20,503 nucleotides of DNA. Source: CABMGO01 sp964574775 (GTDB taxonomy: Archaea; Nanobdellota; Nanobdellia; Pacearchaeales; GW2011-AR1). A program made the translations under genes and the position numbers. The stretch lies in contig CAZNOS010000011.1 in NCBI GenBank assembly GCA_964574775.1, positions 1 to 20,503 on the forward strand, written 5' to 3'. This document shows, piece by piece, positions 1 through 7,103 of this stretch; position 1 is the stretch's first letter, and each line of letters starts with the position of its first letter. Below the pieces are notes generated by a model. It was not told the origin of the DNA and ran no database searches. It saw only the letters and a program-made list of their open reading frames with translations.

Positions 1-1373
1 CCCCTCGATATTCCTGTGCCGTCTCCTGCAAAGTATATGTTTGGAACAGAGGTGGATTGAAGGTGTGAATCTGTGGAGATATTTATTCCGTGGAATTTTA
101 TTTCTGGACCATATAGGAGAGTTGAGTCTTGATTTAGTCCCTCAATTAGTCCTTGTCCGCTTAATCTTTCTATACCATATCTTAGATCATCCATAATTCT
201 TGACGGCATTCCAACTCTTATATCTCCTGCGATAAATTTTTCTGGATCTAGTGTTGGTTGAACTCTCCATTCTAATATTTTTTCTCTTTTACTGCTTCTA
301 CCTAATTTTAAATCCCCATATTTTTGTAAAACAACTCTTCCCGTTTTTGCTGCAACTTCATACAATTCTGCAATTTTTCTACCATAGTCTCCGTTGCTCG
401 CTTCTTCTTTTAGTGGCATTCTAACTAATAGTGCGAAGTTTGTATTATTTGACATTCTTTCAGATCGTGACTCTCCATTTACTAGACAGTATGTTGCGTC
501 GGTAACTTTTGGATCCTTTCTTTCACTAGTTACTTGTCCATATGGGCAAACACAGAATGTTCTTATCATGTCTCCGTTCGGATGTTTAAATTCAAATTTA
601 ACATCTCTTTCCACATCGGTTAAGTGTCGCATAATTTCTGCGTCGGCTTCTATTCTTACACCAATATCTATCGGTCTTGTTCCGTGCTTTATATCTCTTT
701 TTTTAAGTATTTGACTTAGCCAATGAGAACCATCCCTGCCAGGACATACAACTAGATAATCATAAGGCATTCTTTCTGTATCAATTTCTCCGCTTGCCCT
801 GAGATTTTCTGTTCTGCTTAAATAGACACTACCTTGGTCGAAATCAACAGTTCTTGTTCCTGTTACGATTGTGACGCCCTTTCTTTCTAATTCATCTTGG
901 ATTGTTTTCATAAATTCCGGAAGTCTATCTGTTCCAATATGATAGTCTAGTGCTAGGACATAATCCATATCATGTTTTCCAGCAAGTCTGGCGATTTCTC
1001 TTCCTTTGATGATTCTATCTTGTGATGGAGATTGCATTGGTTTTCCCGTAAATTTTTCATAGAATGGCCTAAAAACTTCTCTAGCTTTTACTAGACATTC
1101 TCTGTCTAGATTTCTTTCTAATTCTCCCAAATTAGTTCCAATTTGTCTTCTACCAAGGACTGTTTCAAAAACATGTTTGCCGTCAGAATATGGTCCGACG
1201 CCGCCGAATCCATTTGCAGCATCAAAATTGCTCGTTGTTAATCTTTCTTCGACTCTTTTTCCCTGATCAATTAAAAATATTTTTAATTTTCCTTTTGAAT
1301 TATTTGCGAGAGTAAGTGCTGCGCCAATTCCTGCAGGCCCTGCTCCGACTATGACTGCTGTTTTTTCAGTCAT
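1..1373 (-). CDS. COG2509-like FAD-dependent oxidoreductase, 3' end beyond window
   Basis: Reading in from position 1373 there is an open frame of 457 complete codons that runs off the left edge, so the C-terminus is missing. The N-terminus has the Rossmann dinucleotide-binding motif GAGPAG (residues 10-15) after a beta strand. Around residues 272-280 is a TFCVCPYG segment resembling the FCMCPGG signature of the uncharacterised COG2509 FAD proteins, with Cys274 and Cys276. The last visible residues, FAGDGTGISRG, match the FAD-binding GDGxGxxRG motif near the end of this family. The substrate of COG2509 proteins is unknown to me. The ATG overlaps the TGA of the upstream PurA-like gene (ATGA, 1373-1370), so the two are probably co-translated. 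The family call comes from motif memory, not a search; FAD binding is the firmest part. Confidence 0.82.
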   Translation of the reverse strand, partial: MTEKTAVIVGAGPAGIGAALTLANNSKGKLKIFLIDQGKRVEERLTTSNFDAANGFGGVGPYSDGKHVFETVLGRRQIGTNLGELERNLDRECLVKAREVFRPFYEKFTGKPMQSPSQDRIIKGREIARLAGKHDMDYVLALDYHIGTDRLPEFMKTIQDELERKGVTIVTGTRTVDFDQGSVYLSRTENLRASGEIDTERMPYDYLVVCPGRDGSHWLSQILKKRDIKHGTRPIDIGVRIEADAEIMRHLTDVERDVKFEFKHPNGDMIRTFCVCPYGQVTSERKDPKVTDATYCLVNGESRSERMSNNTNFALLVRMPLKEEASNGDYGRKIAELYEVAAKTGRVVLQKYGDLKLGRSSKREKILEWRVQPTLDPEKFIAGDIRVGMPSRIMDDLRYGIERLSGQGLIEGLNQDSTLLYGPEIKFHGINISTDSHLQSTSVPNIYFAGDGTGISR

Positions 1374-2437
1374 TTCGTTATTTGTGTTATATCTTTTATT
1401 TCTGGTCCGTGAGAAACTAGGGAAAGTTTTGGTTTTTGATATGTTTGATTTGCGATATTGGTTACATAGTCTAAGAAAGAATCTTCATCTGAGAACCCAA
1501 TTGTTTCCCATGCGTGGTCTGATAAATCTAAGTGCGAAACAGCTAATTTTGTAGCACCCGAAAGCATGATTGCTCTTTTGAAACTTTCTTCGTCGAACAC
1601 TCCCGCTCTTCGTACTCTTCCAGATATGCTTCCAGATTCTCCGCCAGTGTGAAGCATTTCTTCAAGTGTTTTTCCGTCGGTGATTTCGCCTTTTAAGGGG
1701 GCGTTTTGAGCTACTGCCGTAATGTATGGCTTAATGACAAGATAAACATCTCTAACTGTTTGTGGTGTAAGACCCATTTCGCCGAGATATGCTGATGTAT
1801 TAATTGTTCTTGCGGTGTTGTATGGAAAGTATCCTCCAAAGTGTTGGCATAGTTCTATCCCGTGGTCGGTTTCAAATAAAATATTTTGTCCTTTCGCTAG
1901 TGCTTGGTTCATTTCTAGGATTGTGTCTGTTGCAAATTTCGCTAGTTCTGGATCGTCTTTCGCTAATTTCTGATGTTTGTATATCAAATCTAGTTTTGCC
2001 ATATTAACTCCACTACCGATACTGCCTAGTTCCATTAATCTTTTATCTTGTCTTTCTCTTTGTTTGTGATCTTCTGTGACTAATCTTGCGTTGTTGTCAA
2101 TTCCTAATCTTTCTGGAGTGAGTCCGAGTGTTGGAATTTCTGGTTGAATTGTTATTGTTTCGCCAGTGTGTGGACGAAATTCTGTTCCACCGTAGAATAA
2201 TTTTTTTGGATCGATAAAACTTGCACCACCTAGAAGAATTCTGAGGTTTGGATTTACGGCCGCACATGGAAGATGTGCGATTCCGACTCTTTTATTGTCA
2301 ATGTAAATACTGTGTCCGGCTTGCGGTGAAGCACTTCGGCAGGCTATAGCATAATCAAGATATAGACCCAGCCATGCAGAAAAATTTCCCTTGGCTTCAT
2401 CGCCACGTTGCCCGCCCATGACTACATCGACTGCCAT
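1370..2437 (-). CDS. Divergent short-form adenylosuccinate synthetase (PurA) homologue
   Basis: This 355-residue protein matches the short archaeal PurA architecture (about 340 residues). PurA joins IMP and aspartate using GTP, making adenylosuccinate on the way to AMP. Retained: the P-loop-like GGQRGDEAKG (residues 8-17) with Asp13 and Lys16, AGH with His42 (the expected catalytic acid), and GRVRRAGVFD corresponding to the TGRxRRxGWxD loop. Changed: the invariant Trp after GGQ is Arg11, GKGK is AKGN, GxNAGH is SPQAGH, the EGAQG segment reads FETDHG, and GTYPxVTS reads GGYFPYNTA. The fold and the two catalytic residues therefore look intact while IMP-contact loops are altered. Function could be ordinary PurA in a fast-evolving genome or a ligase for another purine. 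A minus-strand TATA-like box lies 20-29 nt upstream, implying a leaderless transcript shared with the FAD gene. Confidence 0.82.
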   Translation of the reverse strand: MAVDVVMGGQRGDEAKGNFSAWLGLYLDYAIACRSASPQAGHSIYIDNKRVGIAHLPCAAVNPNLRILLGGASFIDPKKLFYGGTEFRPHTGETITIQPEIPTLGLTPERLGIDNNARLVTEDHKQRERQDKRLMELGSIGSGVNMAKLDLIYKHQKLAKDDPELAKFATDTILEMNQALAKGQNILFETDHGIELCQHFGGYFPYNTARTINTSAYLGEMGLTPQTVRDVYLVIKPYITAVAQNAPLKGEITDGKTLEEMLHTGGESGSISGRVRRAGVFDEESFKRAIMLSGATKLAVSHLDLSDHAWETIGFSDEDSFLDYVTNIANQTYQKPKLSLVSHGPEIKDITQITK

Positions 2438-2456
2438 GAAATTCTGTGATTAGGTT

Positions 2457-2466
2457 GTTTTTTAAA
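2457..2466 (-). promoter_or_regulatory. TATA-like box for the PurA-like/FAD operon
   Basis: On the minus strand the sequence reads TTTAAAAAAC, centred about 26 nt upstream of the ATG at 2437. This is the spacing expected for an archaeal leaderless start. Confidence 0.45.
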
Positions 2467-2499
2467 GAAATATGCGATTGAATATATAGGTTGTAAAAA

Positions 2500-2910
2500 C
2501 TATTTTTTTCTTTTATATATAGATAAGATAATTTCTGCAATCAAAATTGTTGCAGCTATTGTTATTATTGTCGGAATTAGTGTTTCTGGGTATTCGATAT
2601 TACTTCTAATTTTTCCAGCGATAAATACTATCTCATCTAAAATGAGTCCAATTGCTATTCCCGACAGCAGGATGTGTTGTTTTTGACTTCCTTTTTTAAA
2701 AATAAGTAGAATATTTGTAAATATTAATAAAATTATCCCATAATAGAAGTGATGAAGCTCTACTGAACCTATTATAATATTTGGGTCATATATAGCCACC
2801 CCTATTCTTGCAAAAACGATTGTCGTAAAAATTATTATCGTAAAAAATGCCAATTTGTGTTTTTTTTCGAATATTTCTACTTCCTCAAGTATATTATTTT
2901 CTTTTTTCAT
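2500..2910 (-). CDS. Four-helix membrane protein with HHxxxG and DE signature
   Basis: A 136-residue integral membrane protein of unknown function. A charged N-terminus (about 1-19) is followed by hydrophobic segments near residues 20-41, 55-72, 80-98 and 108-132, and the chain ends in YKRKK, which favours a cytoplasmic C-terminus. Polar residues stand out: His53-His54 with Gly58 at the start of helix 2, and Asp92-Glu93 inside helix 3. A paired His and a buried acidic pair could bind a metal or carry protons; I recall small uncharacterised membrane proteins with an HHF..G...DE pattern but cannot name a family. A TATA-like box (minus ATTTAAATAAC, 2940-2930) gives it its own leaderless promoter, although the helicase gene upstream stops only 34 nt away. 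Confidence 0.75.
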   Translation of the reverse strand: MKKENNILEEVEIFEKKHKLAFFTIIIFTTIVFARIGVAIYDPNIIIGSVELHHFYYGIILLIFTNILLIFKKGSQKQHILLSGIAIGLILDEIVFIAGKIRSNIEYPETLIPTIITIAATILIAEIILSIYKRKK

Positions 2911-2929
2911 ATGGATTATTTGTTTACTT

Positions 2930-2940
2930 GTTATTTAAAT
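2930..2940 (-). promoter_or_regulatory. TATA-like box for the four-helix membrane protein
   Basis: Minus-strand ATTTAAATAAC is centred about 25 nt before the ATG at 2910, just beyond the stop codon of the helicase gene. Confidence 0.45.
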
Positions 2941-2944
2941 TTTA

Positions 2945-4483
2945 TTAAAATAATTCTTTTTGTCCAGAATCTATATCGTTCTTAATGTCTTGTATAGCTT
3001 TATGCATTCGTTTTTCTTTTGCTTGAGAGGCGTAGTGATATGCCTGGTCACGAGTGTCTTTTGTGATTAAAATCTTTAGTTTTCCCGGAAATAATCTTGC
3101 GGTTCTTCCGGCTCTTTGAATTGTTCTGATTGCAGATGGAACCGGTTCGTAAAAAATAACTTCGTTAACTTCTGGAATATCTAATCCTTCTTCAGCAATT
3201 GATGTTGCACACAAAACATTTATTTCTCCAGATGAAAATTTTTCGATCATTTCTTTTTGTTCTTTTTGTTTTAATCCAGTGTGTGATTTTCCGCCGTCGT
3301 GTTCTTTCATTGCTTGACCTACAAATATTCCAGGTTTTAGTTTTGGATTTTTAGAAAGCATATCAGATATCTTTTTTACCGTTTCTCTAAATTGTGCGAA
3401 GATAATTATTTTTGCCCTTGGGTTTTGTTCGATTGCGAATTCTGCTAGATTTTTTATAACGTTGAGCTTTGGATGTTCTAGGTCTAGTGTAGTTGCGAGT
3501 GTATATGCTCTTGCGAATCTTGGATCTTTAACTAAAACTTGAACCCCCCTTGATTTTTTATCTTGAGCCTCTTGAAATAAGTTTTTCAAATAATTAATAA
3601 AAGAAGAAACTGTTTGTGTTTCTAAAAGCTCTAATGAGTGTTGGATTTTTATTGCTTGAGAGCACGCAGATATGCCAGTGAAATAGCTTGGATTTTTGTC
3701 TCCAGAATTTATATTTGCGAACATTCTTTTTTGACATTCGAAAAGTGCGACTTTATTTGCGGGTCCAAATAAAACACGTAGCTCTTTTAGGGTGTTTATT
3801 TTATCGTTGTGAATTTCTCGCATAAGTTGTCTGACTTCTTCGAATTCAGGCGGAAAGTCGACTTCTATTTTTTCAAATTCTCTTTCGTGTAAGTATGGTT
3901 TGACATCTGGCGATTCTCGGGTTCTAATTTCTACAGATTCAATTCCTAGGTTTTGACAAACTTTTTTAATTGTTTCTTTGTCGTTTCCGGGTGAAGCGGT
4001 TAGCCCGAGAACGTGCGGCTTTAATGATTGTTCTTTATATTTTTGAGAGATAAAATTATAGGCATAATTTTTGAGGCATCTGTGACATTCGTCCTCTATT
4101 AATAGGCAAACATCCGATAAGTCATACAGTCCTTTTTTAACATCGTTTGCGATACATTGGGGTGTTGAAAAAATAAATTCAGCTCGTTGCCAGATTTTTT
4201 TTCTTTGATTGGCGGGAGTTTTTCCGGTGAATAAATCAATTTGAGCAAATCCTTCTGGCAATTTTTTTGTAAAGTATGAGACGTGTTGTTCTATTAGTGG
4301 TCTAGTTGGTGCCATGAAGACGACTTTTTGAAGTGGGTTTTTTGTAAAAATATCTATTGCGAGCATAAGTGCAATTAGTGTTTTTCCAGTTCCCGTAGGT
4401 AGAATAACTAGACAGGATTCTTTTTTACATGCTTCAAGAATCGTCTGTTGATAATCACGTGGAGTAAATTTTGATGGTTCCAT
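2945..4483 (-). CDS. Hef/FANCM-type superfamily 2 helicase lacking the nuclease domain
   Basis: A 512-residue SF2 DNA translocase of the Hef/FANCM/Mph1 type, which remodels stalled forks and branched DNA. Motif I is LPTGTGKT (28-35), motif Ia APTRPL, motif II the DECH box (131-134), motif III LTASPG, and motif VI QRAGRTAR (456-463). About 140 mostly helical residues separate the two RecA-like domains, where Hef has its branched-DNA-binding insertion. Euryarchaeal Hef carries a C-terminal XPF-type nuclease plus HhH domain, bringing it to roughly 750 residues or more; here the protein ends shortly after the second RecA domain in GQKELF. That tail could be a shortened PCNA-interacting motif, but this is weak. 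The gene follows the pseudo-protease gene by 41 nt on the same strand. Helicase assignment is firm; the branch of the family is inferred from motif style. Confidence 0.93.
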   Translation of the reverse strand: MEPSKFTPRDYQQTILEACKKESCLVILPTGTGKTLIALMLAIDIFTKNPLQKVVFMAPTRPLIEQHVSYFTKKLPEGFAQIDLFTGKTPANQRKKIWQRAEFIFSTPQCIANDVKKGLYDLSDVCLLIEDECHRCLKNYAYNFISQKYKEQSLKPHVLGLTASPGNDKETIKKVCQNLGIESVEIRTRESPDVKPYLHEREFEKIEVDFPPEFEEVRQLMREIHNDKINTLKELRVLFGPANKVALFECQKRMFANINSGDKNPSYFTGISACSQAIKIQHSLELLETQTVSSFINYLKNLFQEAQDKKSRGVQVLVKDPRFARAYTLATTLDLEHPKLNVIKNLAEFAIEQNPRAKIIIFAQFRETVKKISDMLSKNPKLKPGIFVGQAMKEHDGGKSHTGLKQKEQKEMIEKFSSGEINVLCATSIAEEGLDIPEVNEVIFYEPVPSAIRTIQRAGRTARLFPGKLKILITKDTRDQAYHYASQAKEKRMHKAIQDIKNDIDSGQKELF

Positions 4484-4524
4484 TTTCTTAAAAAAGTCGT
4501 TGAGTTTTTATTTGTTTGGATAGT

Positions 4525-5160
4525 TTATACTATAGTTAATCCCCAAAGAAGAGCAGTTACTAAAACTATTAACAGAACGACCCAAAGATTTCTACTTCCG
4601 AAAAATATTTTTGTTCCGTCTAGTTTTCCAAATGGGATGATAGACCATGCTGCATAGAAAATACTTAATTTAGCGAATGTTTCGAATCCCACAAAATAAC
4701 CAATAATTCCAAATAAAATTGTTGTAAATATTCCCGCTGCAGCGATGAGTGCGATGTGCCATTCTGTGACTTCTGTGAATCTATAGAGACCATGACGACG
4801 TGAAATTCTTTCGGGTCTTGGTTTAACATCAAATTCTATTATAGGCATCCAAATGAAACTCCCAAGTGTGATTAGTGAGCCAACTAGTGGCAACCACGCC
4901 ATCGGTAGCGGTCTTTTGAAGTGATTTTTTTTTGCAAATCCATAATAATAAATCGACCAGAATCCGAGGGAAACATCTGTTTCTAGTTGATATGCAAAGA
5001 ATTTTTTAGATAGCGTATTGACGGAGATAATTACCAAAATAGAAATAAACATGCTAAGTAGTATGTTAAAATCTCTTTGCGGAAAAACTAATGCAAGAGA
5101 AATTATAATAGACGCAACAAAAATTATTGTTAAATCCTTAAGTGTGCTTTTGGTTTCCAT
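4525..5160 (-). CDS. Membrane protein resembling a site-2 protease (M50) without HExxH
   Basis: A 211-residue polytopic membrane protein. The C-terminal helix contains IIPFGKLDGTKIFFG (LDG at 180-182), very like the NLIPFGPLDGSKVF motif of short archaeal site-2 proteases, where the Asp binds the catalytic zinc. In those proteases an early helix carries HELAHK; the equivalent position here, in an otherwise similar context followed by FFAYQLE, reads NTLSKK (48-53), so both His ligands and the catalytic Glu are absent. The protein is therefore probably a pseudoprotease that may bind or shield membrane substrates. A central soluble stretch (about 108-133) is rich in Arg. A TATA-like box lies 25 nt upstream. 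The homology is my motif alignment and needs profile support; a generic membrane protein remains possible. Confidence 0.72.
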   Translation of the reverse strand: METKSTLKDLTIIFVASIIISLALVFPQRDFNILLSMFISILVIISVNTLSKKFFAYQLETDVSLGFWSIYYYGFAKKNHFKRPLPMAWLPLVGSLITLGSFIWMPIIEFDVKPRPERISRRHGLYRFTEVTEWHIALIAAAGIFTTILFGIIGYFVGFETFAKLSIFYAAWSIIPFGKLDGTKIFFGSRNLWVVLLIVLVTALLWGLTIV

Positions 5161-5180
5161 GATTTGTTAAGGGATTAGTT

Positions 5181-5190
5181 TTTTATAAAT
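5181..5190 (-). promoter_or_regulatory. TATA-like box for the M50-like gene
   Basis: Minus-strand ATTTATAAAA is centred about 25 nt upstream of the ATG at 5160. Confidence 0.45.
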
Positions 5191-5274
5191 TTAATGTTTA
5201 TCTTTTTGTTGACATTTGGACTTCATAATATCGTTTGAAACGTCTATGTATAGTATATATTGTTTTATAGAAAT

Positions 5275-5284
5275 GTATTTAAAG
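5275..5284 (+). promoter_or_regulatory. TATA-like box deciding the PRC-barrel start
   Basis: GTATTTAAAG is centred 26 nt before the ATG at 5305. It lies downstream of the in-frame ATG at 5260, which therefore would not be in the mRNA. Confidence 0.5.
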
Positions 5285-5304
5285 GACATTTTTTTGAAGT
5301 AATT

Positions 5305-5595
5305 ATGAAAATAAAAAAGCTGAGTGAAGTTATAGGGAAGAAGGTTTTCACAGACTCCGGTGATCTTTTTGGTTTAGTGGAAGAAGTAAACCTTGCTGAT
5401 AACAAAATCGATGGCTGGAGAATCGTTGTTTCTAGGGATTCTGGAATGAGTTCAATCCTTGGTGGCGCTAGAGGAGTTATTGTTCCTCAACAGTTCTTGA
5501 AGGCTATTGGAGACGTAATTGTTATAAGTAAGAATGCTGTGCCATTAAAAGAAGAGGAAGAGGGGCTGGACATGGAAGATTCTGGTTCAATGTAA
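5305..5595 (+). CDS. PRC-barrel domain protein
   Basis: A 96-residue protein beginning MKIKKLSEVIGKKV and continuing with a small beta barrel typical of PRC-barrel proteins (GKKVFTDSGDLFGLVEEV, then the basic WRIVVSRD strand and the GVIVPQQFLKAIGDVIVI strands), followed by an acidic tail with EEEE. PRC barrels are RNA- or protein-binding modules; in archaea they occur in ribosome-associated proteins, in CdvA, and in the CdpB division proteins that work with SepF/FtsZ. The sequence alone does not choose among these. An in-frame ATG at 5260 would add 15 residues, but it sits upstream of the TATA-like box, so the start at 5305 is preferred. The first five-helix membrane protein begins 6 nt after the stop, so the two are probably co-transcribed. 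Confidence 0.85.
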   Translation: MKIKKLSEVIGKKVFTDSGDLFGLVEEVNLADNKIDGWRIVVSRDSGMSSILGGARGVIVPQQFLKAIGDVIVISKNAVPLKEEEEGLDMEDSGSM

Positions 5596-5601
5596 TTTCA
5601 T

Positions 5602-6075
5602 ATGGATTTATTCACAACAGACATATTTACGAAAGGTATACTACCGTTTCTCTTAGTTTTTGTGCTGGTTTTTGCTATCTTGCAGAAATCAAAATTATTT
5701 GGTGAAGGCAAGGCACAGATTGATGCTCTAATTGCGCTTACATTTGGTTTGATTTTAATAGGTTTTCCGCAACCTAGAGATTATATTGTTGCAATGATTC
5801 CTTGGCTTGCAGTCGCACTTGTTGTTTTACTTGTCATATTTTTAATTTATGGATTTATGGCTAGTGATAATAAGGACGGATTAAAGATGCCGGATTGGGT
5901 TAAAAAATATGGTATTTTTGCAGCAATTATATTTGCAGTTATTTTGGTTATAGTTATAACGGGCGGATGGGATACTGTACAAAGTTGGTATAGCGATTCT
6001 AGTATTGCTGGAAATATTTTTATTCTTTTAGCAATTGGTGTTGCTTTATGGATTGCTCTCGGTGGAAAAAAGTGA
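5602..6075 (+). CDS. Five-helix membrane protein, paralogue 1 of 3
   Basis: A 157-residue membrane protein with five predicted helices (about 13-30, 40-57, 64-90, 105-122, 135-154) and a lysine C-terminus. It shares a pattern with the genes at 6607 and 7104: PFLLVFVLVFAILQKSKLFG in helix 1, a GFM/GGG turn after helix 3, a W...(Q)SW(Y/F) amphipathic segment before helix 5, and a short basic tail. No catalytic motif or known domain is recognised. Six nucleotides separate it from the PRC-barrel stop, so it probably shares that promoter. Similar small proteins occur, to my recollection, in other DPANN genomes. Nearness to the pilus-like ATPase locus suggests a membrane complex subunit, which is inference. 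Confidence 0.8.
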   Translation: MDLFTTDIFTKGILPFLLVFVLVFAILQKSKLFGEGKAQIDALIALTFGLILIGFPQPRDYIVAMIPWLAVALVVLLVIFLIYGFMASDNKDGLKMPDWVKKYGIFAAIIFAVILVIVITGGWDTVQSWYSDSSIAGNIFILLAIGVALWIALGGKK

Positions 6076-6139
6076 AGTTCTTAACGAGAATATGTACACT
6101 AGTTATTTTTTGAGTTGATTAGATAATGAATATGTAATT

Positions 6140-6418
6140 CTAATTTTTTTCTCTTAATAGCTTGGATGTTAGAAATATCAGTAAAACTCCGAGTAGTGTT
6201 ATGAAAATTGCAGCATAAATTTTTGTTGAATAGTGTTCTGGGGCGAGGTCGAGAAGTCTAGATGTAAAATTTAGGAGAGCGTCGAAAATAGATTCTTTCC
6301 ATGCGAATGCGATAGTGAAGCCAATTGCGGCCGTTATGGCCATACGGATTTGTCTTTTGAATTCTTTCTTGAAGGAGCGTTTTGTGTCGTGAATTTTTAT
6401 TAGCTTAAATTTTTTCAT
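6140..6418 (-). CDS. DUF5654-like small membrane protein
   Basis: A 92-residue protein with a basic N-terminus (KKFKLIKIHDTKRSFKKEF), then the recognisable FKRQIRMAITAAIGFTIAFA segment ending in a helix about residues 28-46, a short loop, and a second helix about 67-86 before LLREKN. The R.Q.RMAI.AAIGFTIAFAW pattern is that of the small archaeal DUF5654 family, whose function is unknown. It is encoded against the five-helix paralogues on either side and converges with paralogue 1. A TATA-like box (minus CAAATATAAAAAC, 6449-6437) lies about 25 nt upstream of its ATG. Confidence 0.8.
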   Translation of the reverse strand: MKKFKLIKIHDTKRSFKKEFKRQIRMAITAAIGFTIAFAWKESIFDALLNFTSRLLDLAPEHYSTKIYAAIFITLLGVLLIFLTSKLLREKN

Positions 6419-6436
6419 GTAAATATTAATTATTTT

Positions 6437-6449
6437 GTTTTTATATTTG
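6437..6449 (-). promoter_or_regulatory. TATA-like box for the DUF5654-like gene
   Basis: Minus-strand CAAATATAAAAAC is centred about 25 nt upstream of the ATG at 6418. Confidence 0.4.
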
Positions 6450-6466
6450 TTTTGGTTAGCTATTTT

Positions 6467-6537
6467 TTTGAAACACAGGCGAGAGTTAGTCCTTAATATT
6501 GTTATTTTCCTTTTGAAACAGGCTCTGCGAGAGTCAG
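6467..6537. repeat. Pair of short imperfect direct repeats between divergent genes
   Basis: Two related stretches begin with TTTTGAAACA, at 6467 and 6511 (44 nt apart). The first continues CAGGC then GAGAGTTAGT; the second continues GGCTCTGC then GAGAGTCAGT, so they differ by small indels. In the second copy GGCTCT can pair with AGAGTC around a GCG loop; the first cannot. They lie between the divergent promoters of the DUF5654-like gene and paralogue 2. They could be paired regulatory sites or decayed copies of one element. Confidence 0.4.
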
Positions 6538-6577
6538 TATCTTTATTTATATGAAAGTAGATAGAGATACAGAAGAA

Positions 6578-6586
6578 TTTATAAAG
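6578..6586 (+). promoter_or_regulatory. TATA-like box for paralogue 2
   Basis: TTTATAAAG is centred about 25 nt before the ATG at 6607. This favours that ATG over the in-frame TTG at 6592. Confidence 0.5.
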
Positions 6587-6606
6587 TCTTTTTGTTAATA
6601 ATTGAT

Positions 6607-7101
6607 ATGGCTATAACTATTACAGAGGTGCTGAATCAGTGGGCAGATTATGGTGTATTCTCTTATGTTTTTCCGTTTTTGATTCTTTTTTCTGTTGTAT
6701 TCGCAATATTACAAAAATCTCAAATATTTGGAGACCCGGCTAATGTAAAAAATGTTGCTGCTATAAATGCGGTTGTCGCTATCTCTATTGGCTTCTTGGC
6801 GCTATTAAACGACGCTGTTTACACGTTTTTCGCAACTTTATTTCCTAAATTTGGTATTGCTCTAGCTATATTTTTAGTATTGTTAATATTAGTGGCTTTT
6901 GGTGGAGGAGATACTAAAAAGATGGGATGGGTCGGATGGGTTTTAGGTGTTGGTATTTTAATCTGGGCTTGGTCACAGTGGAGTTATGTTTTTGATTCAG
7001 GATTTGGTATGACTCAATTTTTGCAAGATTATTTTTGGGGAATAGTGTTGATGCTCGGAATTGGCGCGTTAATATATTGGGTAGTTAAGGGGAGTAAATA
7101 A
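6607..7101 (+). CDS. Five-helix membrane protein, paralogue 2 of 3
   Basis: A 164-residue paralogue of the 5602 and 7104 products. Helix 1 contains FPFLILFSVVFAILQKSQIFG, nearly the same as paralogue 1; later helices are GFLALL, IFLVLLILVAFGGG, VLGVGILIWAW and a final helix in GIGALIYWVVKGSK. It has a longer N-terminus (MAITITEVLNQWADYG) and is unusually rich in Trp. The in-frame TTG at 6592 would add five residues, but the TATA-like box 25 nt before the ATG at 6607 supports the later start. Paralogue 3 starts 2 nt after its stop, so these two form one transcription unit. Function unknown. Confidence 0.8.
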   Translation: MAITITEVLNQWADYGVFSYVFPFLILFSVVFAILQKSQIFGDPANVKNVAAINAVVAISIGFLALLNDAVYTFFATLFPKFGIALAIFLVLLILVAFGGGDTKKMGWVGWVLGVGILIWAWSQWSYVFDSGFGMTQFLQDYFWGIVLMLGIGALIYWVVKGSK

Positions 7102-7103
7102 TA

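Noticed and set aside
394..714. Plus-strand frame of 106 codons opposite the FAD gene.
   Set aside because: The minus strand here continues a flavoprotein frame with clear motifs (TFCVCPYG lies inside it), so the plus frame is a shadow.
1370..2437. The PurA homologue as PurZ, the viral 2-aminoadenylosuccinate synthetase.
   Set aside because: As I recall, PurZ lacks the catalytic Asp of GDEGKG, which is retained here as Asp13. The changes seen are in other loops, and no viral genes are nearby.
5260..5304. Longer start for the PRC-barrel protein.
   Set aside because: The TATA-like box at 5275-5284 lies inside this extension and predicts a transcript beginning near the ATG at 5305. The barrel homology also starts there.
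6551..6598. A 15-codon ATG frame just before paralogue 2.
   Set aside because: It sits upstream of and across the TATA-like box for 6607, has no ribosome site and is too short to support.
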